Below are positions 51,649 to 60,440 of a stretch of DNA of 64,000 bases, piece after piece. The notes under the pieces were generated by a model. That model was not told the origin of the DNA. It made no database searches and was given only the letters and a program-made list of their open reading frames with translations. The stretch's first letter is position 1. Every line of letters begins with the position of its first letter. Location of the stretch: assembly GCA_003605175.1 (NCBI GenBank), contig QWDA01000002.1:1-64000 (forward strand). The letters are read 5' to 3'. Source of the stretch: Paracoccaceae bacterium (GTDB lineage Bacteria > Pseudomonadota > Alphaproteobacteria > Rhodobacterales > Rhodobacteraceae). Both the position numbers and the translations under genes were made by a program.

Positions 51649-52074
51649 ATGTTCGACAAGGTTCTCCTTCCGATCGACGTGACCCATCCCGAAAGCTGGG
51701 AAAAGGCGCTGCCCATGGCGCTTCGCTGCGCGGGGACTTCGGGTGAGGTCCACGTCCTCGGGATCGTCCACGACCTCGGGGCGGCGATGATCGCCTCCTA
51801 CCTGCCGGAGGATTTCGAGAGGAAGGCGATGGAGCGGCTCAAGGCCGATCTCCAGGATTTCGCCGCGCGGGAATTCCCCGATCCGGCCCGGGTCCGGGTC
51901 CATGTCGGGCACGGCCATGTGCCCGAGACGATCCTGAGGATCGCCGGCGAACTGGGCGCCGATCTGATCGTCATGGCCTCGCATCCGCCGAACGAGCTGA
52001 AATCCTTGCTTGTCGGCTCGAATGCGGACAAGGTTGTGCGCCATGCAACCCTTCCTGTCCTGGTCGCGCGCTGA
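51649..52074 (+). CDS. universal stress protein (UspA/TeaD-like), TRAP-associated
   Basis: A 141-residue UspA-fold protein. The start is MFDKVLLPIDVTHPESWEKA and the nucleotide-binding tail is LLVGSNADKVVRHATLPVLV, matching the G-x2-G-x9-G-(S/T) type site with slight variation. TRAP-linked Usp proteins such as TeaD bind ATP and restrain transport. It begins 14 bases after the permease stop codon, with GGGAGGGCAGG ahead of ATG 51649. Its role is probably to tune this TRAP system. Confidence 0.87.
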   Translation: MFDKVLLPIDVTHPESWEKALPMALRCAGTSGEVHVLGIVHDLGAAMIASYLPEDFERKAMERLKADLQDFAAREFPDPARVRVHVGHGHVPETILRIAGELGADLIVMASHPPNELKSLLVGSNADKVVRHATLPVLVAR

Positions 52075-52150
52075 CCGGGACCATCAAGGCCGCCGGGGCC
52101 CAACAAGAGCAACATCCAACAGGGACCAACCCTATGGAGAGACAACCCGA

Positions 52151-53119
52151 ATGACTCCCTTTGCAATCGCAGGCGTGCAGATGCACGTCGCCGCGCTGCA
52201 CTCGAACGTCGAAGGCATGCGCCACAGGATCGAGATCCTCATGGCGCGCTTTCCCTGGACCCAGATGGTCCTGTTTTCCGAGCTGGCGCCCTACGGGCCG
52301 CTGGACCGCTTCGCCCAGCCCTTCCCGAACGACGCGATTGCCCAGTTCCAGGACGACGCCCGGCGTTTCGGGATCTGGCTCATCCCGGGCTCGATGTTCG
52401 AGCGGCGCGAGGACGGGCGGATCTACAACACATCGGTGGTGATCAATCCCGACGGCGAGATCGTCGCGAAATACTCGAAGATGTTCCCCTTCAGGCCCTA
52501 CGAGCAGGGGATTTCCTCGGGCACCGAGTTCTGCGTCTTCGACGTGCCCGGGATCGGCCGTTTCGGCCTCTCGATCTGCTACGACATCTGGTTCCCGGAG
52601 ACGACCCGCCAGCTCACCAGCCAGGGCGTCGAGGTGCTGCTGCACCCGGTGCTCACCGGCACCACCGACCGCGAGGCCGAGATCGCCATCGCGCGCGCCA
52701 CCGCGGCGCAATTCCAGTGCTACGTGTTCGACGTGAACGGGCTCGCCGCGGGCGGGGTCGGGCGGTCGCTGGTGGTCGATCCCTCGGCCACGGTGCTGCA
52801 CCAGTCGGCCGGGCAGGAGGACATGTTCCCGATCGAGATCGACCTCGACATGGTGCGCCGCCAGCGCGAGACCGGGCTCAAGGGCCTCGGCCAGGTGCTG
52901 AAGAGCTTCCGCGACCGCGAGGCCGACTTCCCGGTCTATGACCGTTCCAGCGGAACGGATGCCTATCTTCACACATTGGGTCCGTTGGAGACGCCGACCA
53001 AGGGGTCCCGGTCGGGCGTGGAGGCGGCCGATCCGCGCACCGCGCTCGGTTTCGCCGAAGCCGGCCGGCCGGCCACGGATGCCGTACCGATCTTCAAGAG
53101 CAGAACGGGTACCGAATAG
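52151..53119 (+). CDS. nitrilase-superfamily amidohydrolase
   Basis: A 322-residue carbon-nitrogen hydrolase. The catalytic triad is visible as Glu44 (LFSELAPYG), Lys110 (AKYSKMFPFRPYE) and Cys143 (GLSICYDIWFPE). The C-terminal 40 residues are polar and look disordered. The superfamily includes N-carbamoylputrescine amidohydrolase (AguB), omega-amidase and aliphatic amidases; no subfamily motif fixes the substrate. It lies between uspA and the amino acid decarboxylase on the same strand, so an amide of a polyamine or amino acid is a reasonable guess. Confidence 0.85.
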   Translation: MTPFAIAGVQMHVAALHSNVEGMRHRIEILMARFPWTQMVLFSELAPYGPLDRFAQPFPNDAIAQFQDDARRFGIWLIPGSMFERREDGRIYNTSVVINPDGEIVAKYSKMFPFRPYEQGISSGTEFCVFDVPGIGRFGLSICYDIWFPETTRQLTSQGVEVLLHPVLTGTTDREAEIAIARATAAQFQCYVFDVNGLAAGGVGRSLVVDPSATVLHQSAGQEDMFPIEIDLDMVRRQRETGLKGLGQVLKSFRDREADFPVYDRSSGTDAYLHTLGPLETPTKGSRSGVEAADPRTALGFAEAGRPATDAVPIFKSRTGTE

Positions 53120-53174
53120 ACGCGAAGACCAGGGAGGAGCCGCCGGCAGAAGCCGACGGAGAAAGGACTGACCG

Positions 53175-55922
53175 ATGAACGTCCAGGCCACGGACGCGAA
53201 GCAACTGTCGATTGGCGACTACTACAGCGCCACGCAACTCCGGGCCGACCGATGGAGCGCCCTCCGGGAAACGGTGGAGACGCTCTCGTCCCACGGGGTC
53301 GAGGGGCGCCAGGGCAAGAAGCTCATCGTCGCCGCCGAGGGGCTGTTCGACGCGCTGGAGCCGATCGAGCTCTACTGGGCGTTTCCCGGCGCGCATGCCT
53401 TCGCGCATCTGCGACGGCTTCTCGATCAGCGCAATATCGAGGATCTGGCGCTGTCGCTGCGCCGGGTCGCCCGTGCGCTGAGCTCGGGCGCCTACCGCCG
53501 CCGCACCGTGCCGATCGGCGGCGAGGAGATCGACGGCGAGGATTTCGACGACGAGAGCACCCTCGCGCCCGAGGACCGGGCGCTGGGACGGCCCTATTTC
53601 GAGGTCCTGATCGTCGACAATGTCAACGAGCATCAGGAACGCTTCCTCAAGGCCAACCTGCGTCGCGCCCGCCGTGCGGAAGATCCGTTCATCTACGAGG
53701 CGGTGGTCGTGCCCAGCCTCGAAGACGCGCTGATGGGTATTCTCTTCAACTACAACGTCCAGGCGGTGGTTGTGCGCCCCGGCCTGACGCTGAAGTCGAA
53801 GAACGATCTGCCGCTCCTCAAGCAATACCTGAACCAGTACGGCGAGGGCGAGGACGTGGACGCGCTCCAGGCCCATGACTATGGCCCCGAGACCTGCCGC
53901 CTGATCGCCAAGGTCCGTCCCGAGCTTGACGCCTATCTGATCACCGACCGCTCGGCCGAGGATATAGCCGGGCTCGATCTCGGCCGCTGCCGCCGGGTGT
54001 TCTACAACCAGGAAGACTTCCTGGAACTGCACCTGAACATCCTCCGCGGCGTGAACCGGCGCTACAAGACGCCGTTCTTCACCGCGCTGAAGGAATATTC
54101 CAAGCAGCCGACCGGCGTGTTCCACGCGATGCCGATCTCGCGCGGCAAGTCGATCTCGCGCTCGCACTGGATCCAGGACATGGGCGCCTTCTACGGCCCC
54201 AACATCTTCCTGGCCGAGACCTCGGCCACCAGCGGAGGGCTCGACTCGCTGCTGGAACCGCGCGGACCGATCAAGGAAGCGCAGGACATGGCGGCCCGGG
54301 CCTTCGGTTCGAAGCAGACCTTCTTCGCCACCAACGGCACCTCGACCTGCAACAAGATCGTCGTGCAATCCCTTATCAGGCCTGGAGATATCGTGCTCGT
54401 CGACCGCGACTGCCACAAGTCGCACCATTACGGGATGGTGCTGTCGGGGGCGAGCGTGGTCTACATGGACAGCTATCCGCTGCACGAATACTCGATGTAC
54501 GGCGCCGTGCCGACGCACGAGATCAAGCACCACCTGCTGAAGCTGAAGGCGGCGGGCAAGCTCGACCGGGTGCGCATGATCCTTCTGACCAACTGCACTT
54601 TCGACGGGCTCGTCTACAACGTGCAGCGGGTGATGGAGGAATGCCTCGCGATCAAGAAGGACCTGATCTTTCTCTGGGACGAGGCCTGGTTCGCCTTCGC
54701 CCGCTTCGCGCCAACCTACCGGCCGCGCACCGCCATGGGCGTCGCCAACACCATGCGCGAGACGCTCCGCACGCCCGAGGCCCGGGCGGCCTGGGAGAAG
54801 CAGCAGGCGAAGCTCGAGGGTGCCGACGAGGCGACGCTGTTGAAGACCCGGCTGGTGCCGCCGCCCGATGCCCGCGTGCGGGTCTACGCGACGCAATCCA
54901 CGCACAAGACCCTGACCTCGCTCCGGCAGGGCTCGATGATCCATGTCAACGACCAGGACTTCAAGGGCGAGGTCGAGCAGAGCTTCCATGAAGCCTACAT
55001 GACCCATACCTCGACCTCGCCCAATTACCAGATCATCGCCTCGCTCGACGTGGGACGGCGGCAGGTGGAGCTGGAAGGGTTCGAGTTCGTCCAGCGCCAG
55101 GTCGACAGCGCGATGGCGATCCGCCGCGCGGTGGCATCGCATCCGCTCCTGAAGAAATATTTCAAGGTGCTGACCGTCGCCGACATGATCCCCGAGGAGT
55201 ACCGCAAGAGCGGCGTCACCTCCTATTACGACCCCGAGAAGGGCTGGTCGGATATCTGGGATGTCTGGACCCGCGACGAATTCGTGCTCGACCCGACAAG
55301 GGTGACCCTCGCGGTGGGCGGCACCGGCTGGGACGGCGACACGTTCAAGACCCGGATCCTGATGGACAAATACGGGATCCAGATCAACAAGACCTCGCGC
55401 AACACCGTGCTTTTCATGACGAATATCGGCACAACGCGAAGCTCGGTCGCCTATCTGATCGAGGTGCTGGTGGAGATCGCCCACGACCTCGACGACCGCC
55501 TCGACGACGCCTCGAAGATGGAGCGCCGCTCGTTCGAGAACCGCGTCGCCGCGCTGGTCGAACATGTGCCGCCGCTGCCGGATTTCTCGCGCTTCCACGA
55601 TGCGTTCCGCGACGGCGCGGAGACGCCCGAGGGGGATATCCGCACCGCCTTCTTCCTCGCCTATGACGAGGATAATTGCGACTATCTCGATCTCGACAAC
55701 GCGCTGATGACGCGGCTCGAGGCCGGCGAGGAACTGGTCTCGGCCTCGTTCATCATCCCCTATCCGCCGGGCTTCCCTATCCTGGTGCCGGGGCAGGTGA
55801 TCTCGCCCGAGATCCTCTCCTTCATGCGCGCGCTCGACGTGAGCGAGATCCACGGCTACCGGCCGGACCTGGGGCTCCGGGTGTTCACCCCCGAGGCCCT
55901 CAAGAAACAATCAAGGAAGTGA
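53175..55922 (+). CDS. Orn/Lys/Arg decarboxylase-family protein, long form
   Basis: A 915-residue PLP decarboxylase of the bacterial Orn/Lys/Arg family, longer than the 710-760 residues of E. coli enzymes. An N-terminal receiver-like wing (1-170) is followed by SRGKSISRSHWIQDMGAFYG, the PLP domain with TSATSGGLDSLLEP and DRDCHKSHHYGM, and the cofactor Lys578 in ATQSTHKTLTSLRQGSM. The C-terminal domain has IIPYPPGFPILVPGQVIS. It decarboxylates a basic amino acid to a diamine or agmatine; the exact one is not clear. It is followed 22 bases later by the ATP-grasp gene. Confidence 0.88.
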   Translation: MNVQATDAKQLSIGDYYSATQLRADRWSALRETVETLSSHGVEGRQGKKLIVAAEGLFDALEPIELYWAFPGAHAFAHLRRLLDQRNIEDLALSLRRVARALSSGAYRRRTVPIGGEEIDGEDFDDESTLAPEDRALGRPYFEVLIVDNVNEHQERFLKANLRRARRAEDPFIYEAVVVPSLEDALMGILFNYNVQAVVVRPGLTLKSKNDLPLLKQYLNQYGEGEDVDALQAHDYGPETCRLIAKVRPELDAYLITDRSAEDIAGLDLGRCRRVFYNQEDFLELHLNILRGVNRRYKTPFFTALKEYSKQPTGVFHAMPISRGKSISRSHWIQDMGAFYGPNIFLAETSATSGGLDSLLEPRGPIKEAQDMAARAFGSKQTFFATNGTSTCNKIVVQSLIRPGDIVLVDRDCHKSHHYGMVLSGASVVYMDSYPLHEYSMYGAVPTHEIKHHLLKLKAAGKLDRVRMILLTNCTFDGLVYNVQRVMEECLAIKKDLIFLWDEAWFAFARFAPTYRPRTAMGVANTMRETLRTPEARAAWEKQQAKLEGADEATLLKTRLVPPPDARVRVYATQSTHKTLTSLRQGSMIHVNDQDFKGEVEQSFHEAYMTHTSTSPNYQIIASLDVGRRQVELEGFEFVQRQVDSAMAIRRAVASHPLLKKYFKVLTVADMIPEEYRKSGVTSYYDPEKGWSDIWDVWTRDEFVLDPTRVTLAVGGTGWDGDTFKTRILMDKYGIQINKTSRNTVLFMTNIGTTRSSVAYLIEVLVEIAHDLDDRLDDASKMERRSFENRVAALVEHVPPLPDFSRFHDAFRDGAETPEGDIRTAFFLAYDEDNCDYLDLDNALMTRLEAGEELVSASFIIPYPPGFPILVPGQVISPEILSFMRALDVSEIHGYRPDLGLRVFTPEALKKQSRK

Positions 55923-55944
55923 CCGAAAGCGGAGGACAGTCCCC

Positions 55945-57396
55945 ATGCCGAAGAAGACGCTGAAGAACATCTCGGAGATCCGCCGGCATTTCCACACCAA
56001 CAGCGACCCGATCTATTTCGTCTCGGCCACCAACTTCAACCTGCTCGGGCTCGACGAATGGGTGAAGAACTTCAAGTATATCTGCTACATGGACTGTTTC
56101 GACGGCCGGCATCCGAACGTGCTGTGCCCAACGGAACTGCCCCATGACGAGTTCCAGTCGATCGAGGACATCAACAACTATCTCCTGTCGCACAAGGAGG
56201 TGGTCGACTACGTCAAGGCGCGTGGCGGCAAGCCGAAATTCGTGTTCCTGATGTTCGACGAGAAGACCGAGAAGCTCGCCAAGGAACTGGGCGGCGAGGT
56301 CTGGTTCCCCAAGGCGAAGCTGCGCCAGTCAATGGACAACAAGATCGAGACCGTGCGGGTCGGCAACAAGGCGGGGGTGCCCTCGGTGCCGAACACGCTC
56401 TCGGAGGTAAAGAGCTACGAGCATTTGCAGGGGCTGTGCGAGAAAGCGGGGCTGGGCAAGGACCTGGTGCTGCAATCGGCGTTCGGGGATAGCGGGCACA
56501 CCACCTTCTTCATCAAGTCGGAGGCCGATTTCCGCAAGCACGAGCACGAGATCGTCGGCGAGGGCGAGATCAAGATCATGAAGCGGATCGACTGCCGGGG
56601 CTCGGCGATCGAGGCCTGCGCCACGTCCCAGGGCACCATCGTCGGCCCCTTGATGACGGAACTCGTGGGATTCAAGGAGCTTACGCCCTATCGCGGCGGC
56701 TGGTGCGGCAACGAGATCTTCTCGACCGCCTTCACGCCGAAGCAGCGGCAGAAGGCGCGGGAACTGACCTTCAAGTTCGGCGAACAGCTCCGGAAGGAGG
56801 GCTATCGCGGCTATTTCGAGCTGGATTTCCTGATCGACAAGAAGAACGACGACATCTGGCTGGGCGAGCTGAATCCGCGCATCACCGGCGCCTCGTCGAT
56901 GACGAACCACGCCGCCTTTGCCCATGCGGATGCGCCGTTGTTCCTGTTCCATCTCCTTGAATTCTCGAAGAAACCCTTCAAGCTCGACGTGGAGGAGCTG
57001 AACGCGCGCTGGGCCGATCCGGACATGATCGACAGCTGGTCGCAGATGGTGATCAAGCATACCCAGGACACCGTCGACATCATCACCCACGCGCCGCAAT
57101 CGGGGATCTACAAGATGCTGCCGGACGGGCGGGTGGTCTTTGACCGGTTCGACTATCACCGCCGCGCGGTGGAGACCGAGGACGAAGCGTTTTTCCTGAG
57201 AATCTCGAATGTTGGCGACTATCGCTACGAGGGCGCCGATCTCGGGATCCTGGTGACGCGGGGGCGGTCGATGACCAAGAGTTTCCAGCTCACCGCGAAG
57301 GCGAAGAAGTGGATCGACGGGATCAAGGCGAGCTATTACGCAAGGCCGCTGCCCTCGGTCCAGACCTTCGAGGATCCGGCCTTCAAGATCATGTAA
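55945..57396 (+). CDS. ATP-grasp enzyme (biotin-carboxylase-like) of unknown substrate
   Basis: A 483-residue ATP-grasp protein. An N-terminal Rossmann-like part (FVSATNFNLLGLDEWVKNFK) is followed by the ATP-grasp fold, with LVLQSAFGDSGHTTFF near the nucleotide loop and the Mg-binding segment FELDFLIDKKNDDIWLGELN, then PRITGASSMTNH. There is no biotinyl domain or carboxyltransferase nearby, so a carboxylate-amine ligase is more likely than a carboxylase. It is 22 bases after the decarboxylase and ends the TRAP-to-ATP-grasp operon. The product of the decarboxylase is a natural amine acceptor. Confidence 0.75.
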   Translation: MPKKTLKNISEIRRHFHTNSDPIYFVSATNFNLLGLDEWVKNFKYICYMDCFDGRHPNVLCPTELPHDEFQSIEDINNYLLSHKEVVDYVKARGGKPKFVFLMFDEKTEKLAKELGGEVWFPKAKLRQSMDNKIETVRVGNKAGVPSVPNTLSEVKSYEHLQGLCEKAGLGKDLVLQSAFGDSGHTTFFIKSEADFRKHEHEIVGEGEIKIMKRIDCRGSAIEACATSQGTIVGPLMTELVGFKELTPYRGGWCGNEIFSTAFTPKQRQKARELTFKFGEQLRKEGYRGYFELDFLIDKKNDDIWLGELNPRITGASSMTNHAAFAHADAPLFLFHLLEFSKKPFKLDVEELNARWADPDMIDSWSQMVIKHTQDTVDIITHAPQSGIYKMLPDGRVVFDRFDYHRRAVETEDEAFFLRISNVGDYRYEGADLGILVTRGRSMTKSFQLTAKAKKWIDGIKASYYARPLPSVQTFEDPAFKIM

Positions 57397-57415
57397 ACGG
57401 CCGCAAACAGGCCGG

Positions 57416-57452
57416 CACAACCCGTACACAACCCGTACACAACCTGTACACC
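57416..57452 (+). repeat. three 11-bp tandem repeats (copy 2 of a dispersed element)
   Basis: Units CACAACCCGTA, CACAACCCGTA and CACAACCTGTA are followed by CACC, 19 bases past the ATP-grasp stop. It is the same element as at 20297, with the T-variant unit in the third instead of the second place. Both copies are preceded by a GGCC-containing stretch. Confidence 0.8.
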
Positions 57453-57473
57453 GGCGATGCGCGGTTTCGGCTG

Positions 57474-57818
57474 TTAACGCGGCGCGCGCCGGCGGTGGCG
57501 CCATTCCACCCAGCCTGCGCCGAGAATGGCGACCGGCGTCGTCAGAAGCAGCAGGTAGATCGCGGCGAGGTCAGTCATGAAGAGAGCGCGGAGCGCGTTT
57601 TCGGAGACGACGCCGACGCTGCAATGGAGGTCGCCGAGCGGGTCGATGCATCCGTTCCGGGCGAGCCACGTGCGAAAGATGAGATTACAGACGCGCTCGG
57701 CAAGGACGCTGAGCGCGTAGGTGCCGAGCAGCCGGCGGGCCAGGGTATTGCGGCAGCCGGGGATGCAGCCGGCGATCAGCAGCGGCCAGAGGAAGAGGAA
57801 CTCGGGGGCGCCCGGCAT
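57474..57818 (-). CDS. small membrane protein downstream of hisA
   Basis: A 114-residue protein of no recognised family. Hydrophobic segments are EFLFLWPLLIAG near the start, GTYALSVLAERVC, and TDLAAIYLLLLTTPVAILG near the end, with a strongly basic tail (RHRRRAPR). Four Cys residues are spread through the loops. It begins 8 bases after the hisA stop codon and is probably co-transcribed. ATG 57818 is the only plausible start. Its role in or near histidine synthesis is unknown. Confidence 0.6.
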   Translation of the reverse strand: MPGAPEFLFLWPLLIAGCIPGCRNTLARRLLGTYALSVLAERVCNLIFRTWLARNGCIDPLGDLHCSVGVVSENALRALFMTDLAAIYLLLLTTPVAILGAGWVEWRHRRRAPR

Positions 57819-57826
57819 CGGGCAGG

Positions 57827-58546
57827 TCAGCCCCTGAGCGCGGCCAACGCCTCGCCAAGGTCGATGGCGCCGTCGTAGAGTGCGCGGCCCGAGATCGCGC
57901 CGGCGATGGCGCCGGTGTCGCGGAGGCGGATCAGGTCGCCCAGCGAAGAGACGCCGCCCGAGGCGATCACCGGGATCGAGACGGCGCGGGCGAGCGCCTC
58001 GGTGGCGGCGATATTGGGGCCGCCCATGGCGCCGTCGCGGTCGATATCGGTGTAGACGATGGCGGCGATGCCGGCATCCTCGAAGGCGCGGGCGAGGTCG
58101 GTGACCTCGACATCGGTCTCCTCGGCCCAGCCCTTGGTGGCGACGCGGCCGCCGCGCGCGTCGATGCCCACCGCGACCCGGCCCGGGAAGGCGCGGGCGG
58201 CCTCGCGGACGAGGCCGGGGTTCTCCACCGCCACGGTGCCGAGGATCACCCGGGCGAGGCCCTTCGACAGCCAGGCCTCGATGGTCGCCAAGTCGCGGAT
58301 GCCGCCGCCGAGCTGGGCGGGGACCGAGATCGCGGCGAGGATCGCCTCGACGGCGGAGGCGTTCACCGGCGCGCCGGCGAAGGCGCCGTTCAGGTCGACG
58401 AGGTGGATCCATTCGCAGCCTGCCGCCTCGAAGGCCCGGGCCTGCGCGGCCGGGTCGTCGTTGAAGACGGTGGCCGCCGCCATCTCGCCGCGGAGCAGGC
58501 GGACGCATTGGCCGTCCTTCAGGTCGATGGCGGGGTAGAGGATCAT
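57827..58546 (-). CDS. hisA: ProFAR isomerase (histidine biosynthesis)
   Basis: A 239-residue (beta-alpha)8 barrel. It starts [20 protein letters not shown] with the catalytic Asp, and contains [26 protein letters not shown] and [14 protein letters not shown] with the second catalytic Asp, plus [13 protein letters not shown]. It isomerises ProFAR to PRFAR, the substrate of HisHF. In many relatives hisH lies next to hisA; here two DUF2147 genes on the other strand separate them. hisF is not in the window. Confidence 0.95.
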   Translation of the reverse strand: MILYPAIDLKDGQCVRLLRGEMAAATVFNDDPAAQARAFEAAGCEWIHLVDLNGAFAGAPVNASAVEAILAAISVPAQLGGGIRDLATIEAWLSKGLARVILGTVAVENPGLVREAARAFPGRVAVGIDARGGRVATKGWAEETDVEVTDLARAFEDAGIAAIVYTDIDRDGAMGGPNIAATEALARAVSIPVIASGGVSSLGDLIRLRDTGAIAGAISGRALYDGAIDLGEALAALRG

Positions 58547-58640
58547 CGGTGCGGGCTCCGGCTTGGCTTGGGCGCCTTCTGCCGCCTTGTGCGGGAATTG
58601 CCAAGAGGGCTGTGGTCCCGGCGATACCCTCCCCCTCGAT

Positions 58641-58716
58641 CCCCCTCCCGCCGGGAGGGGGAGGCGGTACCGTGGCGGACGGCGCCTCCCCTCTCCCGGC
58701 TCTCCCGGCGGGAGAG
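58641..58716. repeat. pair of GC-rich palindromes upstream of hisA
   Basis: CCCCCTCCCG followed directly by CCGGGAGGGGG (58641-58661), and CTCTCCCGGCGGGAGAG (58700-58716), lie in a C/G-rich stretch between the divergent hisA and DUF2147 genes. They resemble REP-like dispersed palindromes seen in many Gram-negative genomes. Flanking imperfect copies of CTCTCCCGG and GGGAGAGGGG are also visible. Confidence 0.6.
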
Positions 58717-58818
58717 GGGATGGGGGAGAGGGGCGCGGGTGCCGTGGGCGACCCGACGTCATGCTTGCGGGGCGCCGCGCCGCTGGCAGGATGCGCGCCA
58801 GGGAACCGGAGGACCGAG

Positions 58819-59205
58819 ATGAAACGCTTTCTCATGGCCGCTGTGCTGGTGGCCGCCGCGACGGCCGCGGAGGCCGACCCCGTCGAGGGGATGTGGATGA
58901 CCCAGCCCGACGACAACGGCAATTTCGGCCATGTGGAGATCTATTCCTGCGGGGCGCAGATCTGCGGGGTGATCCGCAAGGCGTTCAGCGCCTCGGGCGC
59001 CGAGCGGCCGTCGGACAATATCGGCAAGCGGATGATCTGGGACATGGCGCCCGAGGGCGACGGCGCCTATGGGGGCGGCAAGATCTGGGCGCCGGACCGC
59101 GACAAGACCTACTCCAGCAAGATGGCGCTTTCGGGCGACACGCTGAAGGTCTCGGGCTGCGTCTTCGGGATCTGCCGGGGGCAGACCTGGCGCCGGGTGA
59201 ACTGA
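58819..59205 (+). CDS. DUF2147 exported protein (copy 1)
   Basis: A 128-residue exported protein. The signal peptide is [19 protein letters not shown]. The mature domain begins [15 protein letters not shown] and has [35 protein letters not shown] and [15 protein letters not shown], the DUF2147 pattern (lipocalin-like small barrel). Four Cys form two likely disulfides. The function of the family is unknown. GGAGGA precedes ATG 58819. A paralogue follows 91 bases downstream. Confidence 0.83.
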   Translation: MKRFLMAAVLVAAATAAEADPVEGMWMTQPDDNGNFGHVEIYSCGAQICGVIRKAFSASGAERPSDNIGKRMIWDMAPEGDGAYGGGKIWAPDRDKTYSSKMALSGDTLKVSGCVFGICRGQTWRRVN

Positions 59206-59296
59206 GGCCGTCGCGGCCCCGCGCGCATTCACGAAGCCGTTACGCCTTCGGGCGAGAATTGCCGGTATTCTCGGGGGCGCAGTGAGGGGTGTCTCG

Positions 59297-59683
59297 ATGC
59301 GCTGGCCGGTGCTTGCGTTGCTTGTTTTTCTGTCCGGGCCCGCGCTGGCGGGCGATCCGGCCGAGGGGCTGTGGCGGACCGAGCCCGACCGGAAGAACCT
59401 CGTCTCCCATATCGCGATAAGGCGCTGCGGCGCGGCGCTTTGCGGCCGGGTGCTGCATGCTTTCGACAGCGCGGGCCGCGAGGTGGTGACGCCCCATGTG
59501 GGGCGCGAGCTGTTCTGGGACCTGCGGCCCGAGGGCGGCGGCCGCTATGGCGGCGGCACGGTGCGCGTGCCGCTCCTGAACGTGGTGGCCGAGGCGCGGA
59601 TGGTGCTGGTGGGCGACCGGCTCGAGGTGACGGGCTGCAAGGGGCCGGTCTGCGACGGGCAGGTCTGGCGGCGGGTGAAATAG
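59297..59683 (+). CDS. DUF2147 exported protein (copy 2)
   Basis: A 128-residue paralogue of the preceding gene: signal peptide MRWPVLALLVFLSGPALA, then GDPAEGLWRTEPDRKN, IAIRRCGAALCGRVLHAF, LFWDLRPEGGGRYGGG and GCKGPVCDGQVWRRV. The four Cys are conserved, so the same disulfides are expected. ATG 59297 was chosen over GTG 59282 because it starts a normal signal peptide directly. It converges on hisH with only 2 bases between the stop codons. Tandem duplication is the simplest origin. Confidence 0.8.
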   Translation: MRWPVLALLVFLSGPALAGDPAEGLWRTEPDRKNLVSHIAIRRCGAALCGRVLHAFDSAGREVVTPHVGRELFWDLRPEGGGRYGGGTVRVPLLNVVAEARMVLVGDRLEVTGCKGPVCDGQVWRRVK

Positions 59684-59685
59684 GG

Positions 59686-60324
59686 TCAGGGCCGCCAGGC
59701 GAGGAAATTGGCGATCAGGCGCAGGCCGGCCTGCTGGCTTTTCTCGGGGTGGAACTGGGTGCCGATGCGGTTGCCGGTGCCGACGATGGCGGTGACCGGC
59801 CCGCCGTAGTCGCAATGGGCGAGGAGTTCGTCCGGCGCGGCCATTTCCATCTGGTAGGAGTGGACGAAATAGGCGTGGTCGCCGGTGTTGATGCCGTCGA
59901 GCACGGGGTGGGGCCGGTCGATCACCAGATCATTCCAGCCCATATGCGGCACCTTCAGCGCAGGGTCGGCGGGGGCGATCCGGCGCACCGCGCCGTCGAT
60001 CCAGCCGAGCCCGTCGGTCTCGCGGTATTCGAACCCCTTCCGCGCCATGAGCTGCATGCCGACGCAGATGCCGAGGAAGGGGCGGCCCTTCTCCTCGACC
60101 GCCTCGACCATGGCCTGGTGCAGGCCGGAGCGGCCCTTGAGCGCGTCCATGCAGGCGGGGAAGGCGCCGTCGCCGGGGAGCACGATGCGGTCGGCGCGGG
60201 CCACGTCCTCGGCCCGGTCGGTGACGATCACCTCGCCGGCATCGGTTTCGCGGGCCATCCGCTGGAACGCCTTCAGGGCGGAGTGCAGGTTGCCGCTTTC
60301 GTAGTCGATGAGGACGGTGCGCAT
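59686..60324 (-). CDS. hisH: imidazole glycerol phosphate synthase, glutaminase subunit
   Basis: A 212-residue class I glutamine amidotransferase. The nucleophile is in FLGICVGMQLMARKG, the oxyanion strand is VLPGDGAFPACM, and the His/Glu pair is in GTQFHPEKSQQAG. It feeds ammonia to HisF for PRFAR cyclisation. It is oriented like hisB and hisA but separated from hisB by an unrelated lower-GC gene and from hisA by two opposite-strand genes. Confidence 0.94.
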   Translation of the reverse strand: MRTVLIDYESGNLHSALKAFQRMARETDAGEVIVTDRAEDVARADRIVLPGDGAFPACMDALKGRSGLHQAMVEAVEEKGRPFLGICVGMQLMARKGFEYRETDGLGWIDGAVRRIAPADPALKVPHMGWNDLVIDRPHPVLDGINTGDHAYFVHSYQMEMAAPDELLAHCDYGGPVTAIVGTGNRIGTQFHPEKSQQAGLRLIANFLAWRP

Positions 60325-60440
60325 GGGCGGCTTGATCCGGTGTCTTGTGTCGGCGCCTGACTAGACCACGGCGGGGCCGGTGCCAAGGCGGTCGGGTGGC
60401 TGGGGGCGGGTTGGGGAGTCAGGGCAGGGATCCGCTTTGT

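Noticed and set aside
53094-55910. 938-codon reverse frame opposite the decarboxylase
   Set aside because: A shadow of the forward gene; composition is typical of antisense codon positions and no motif is present.
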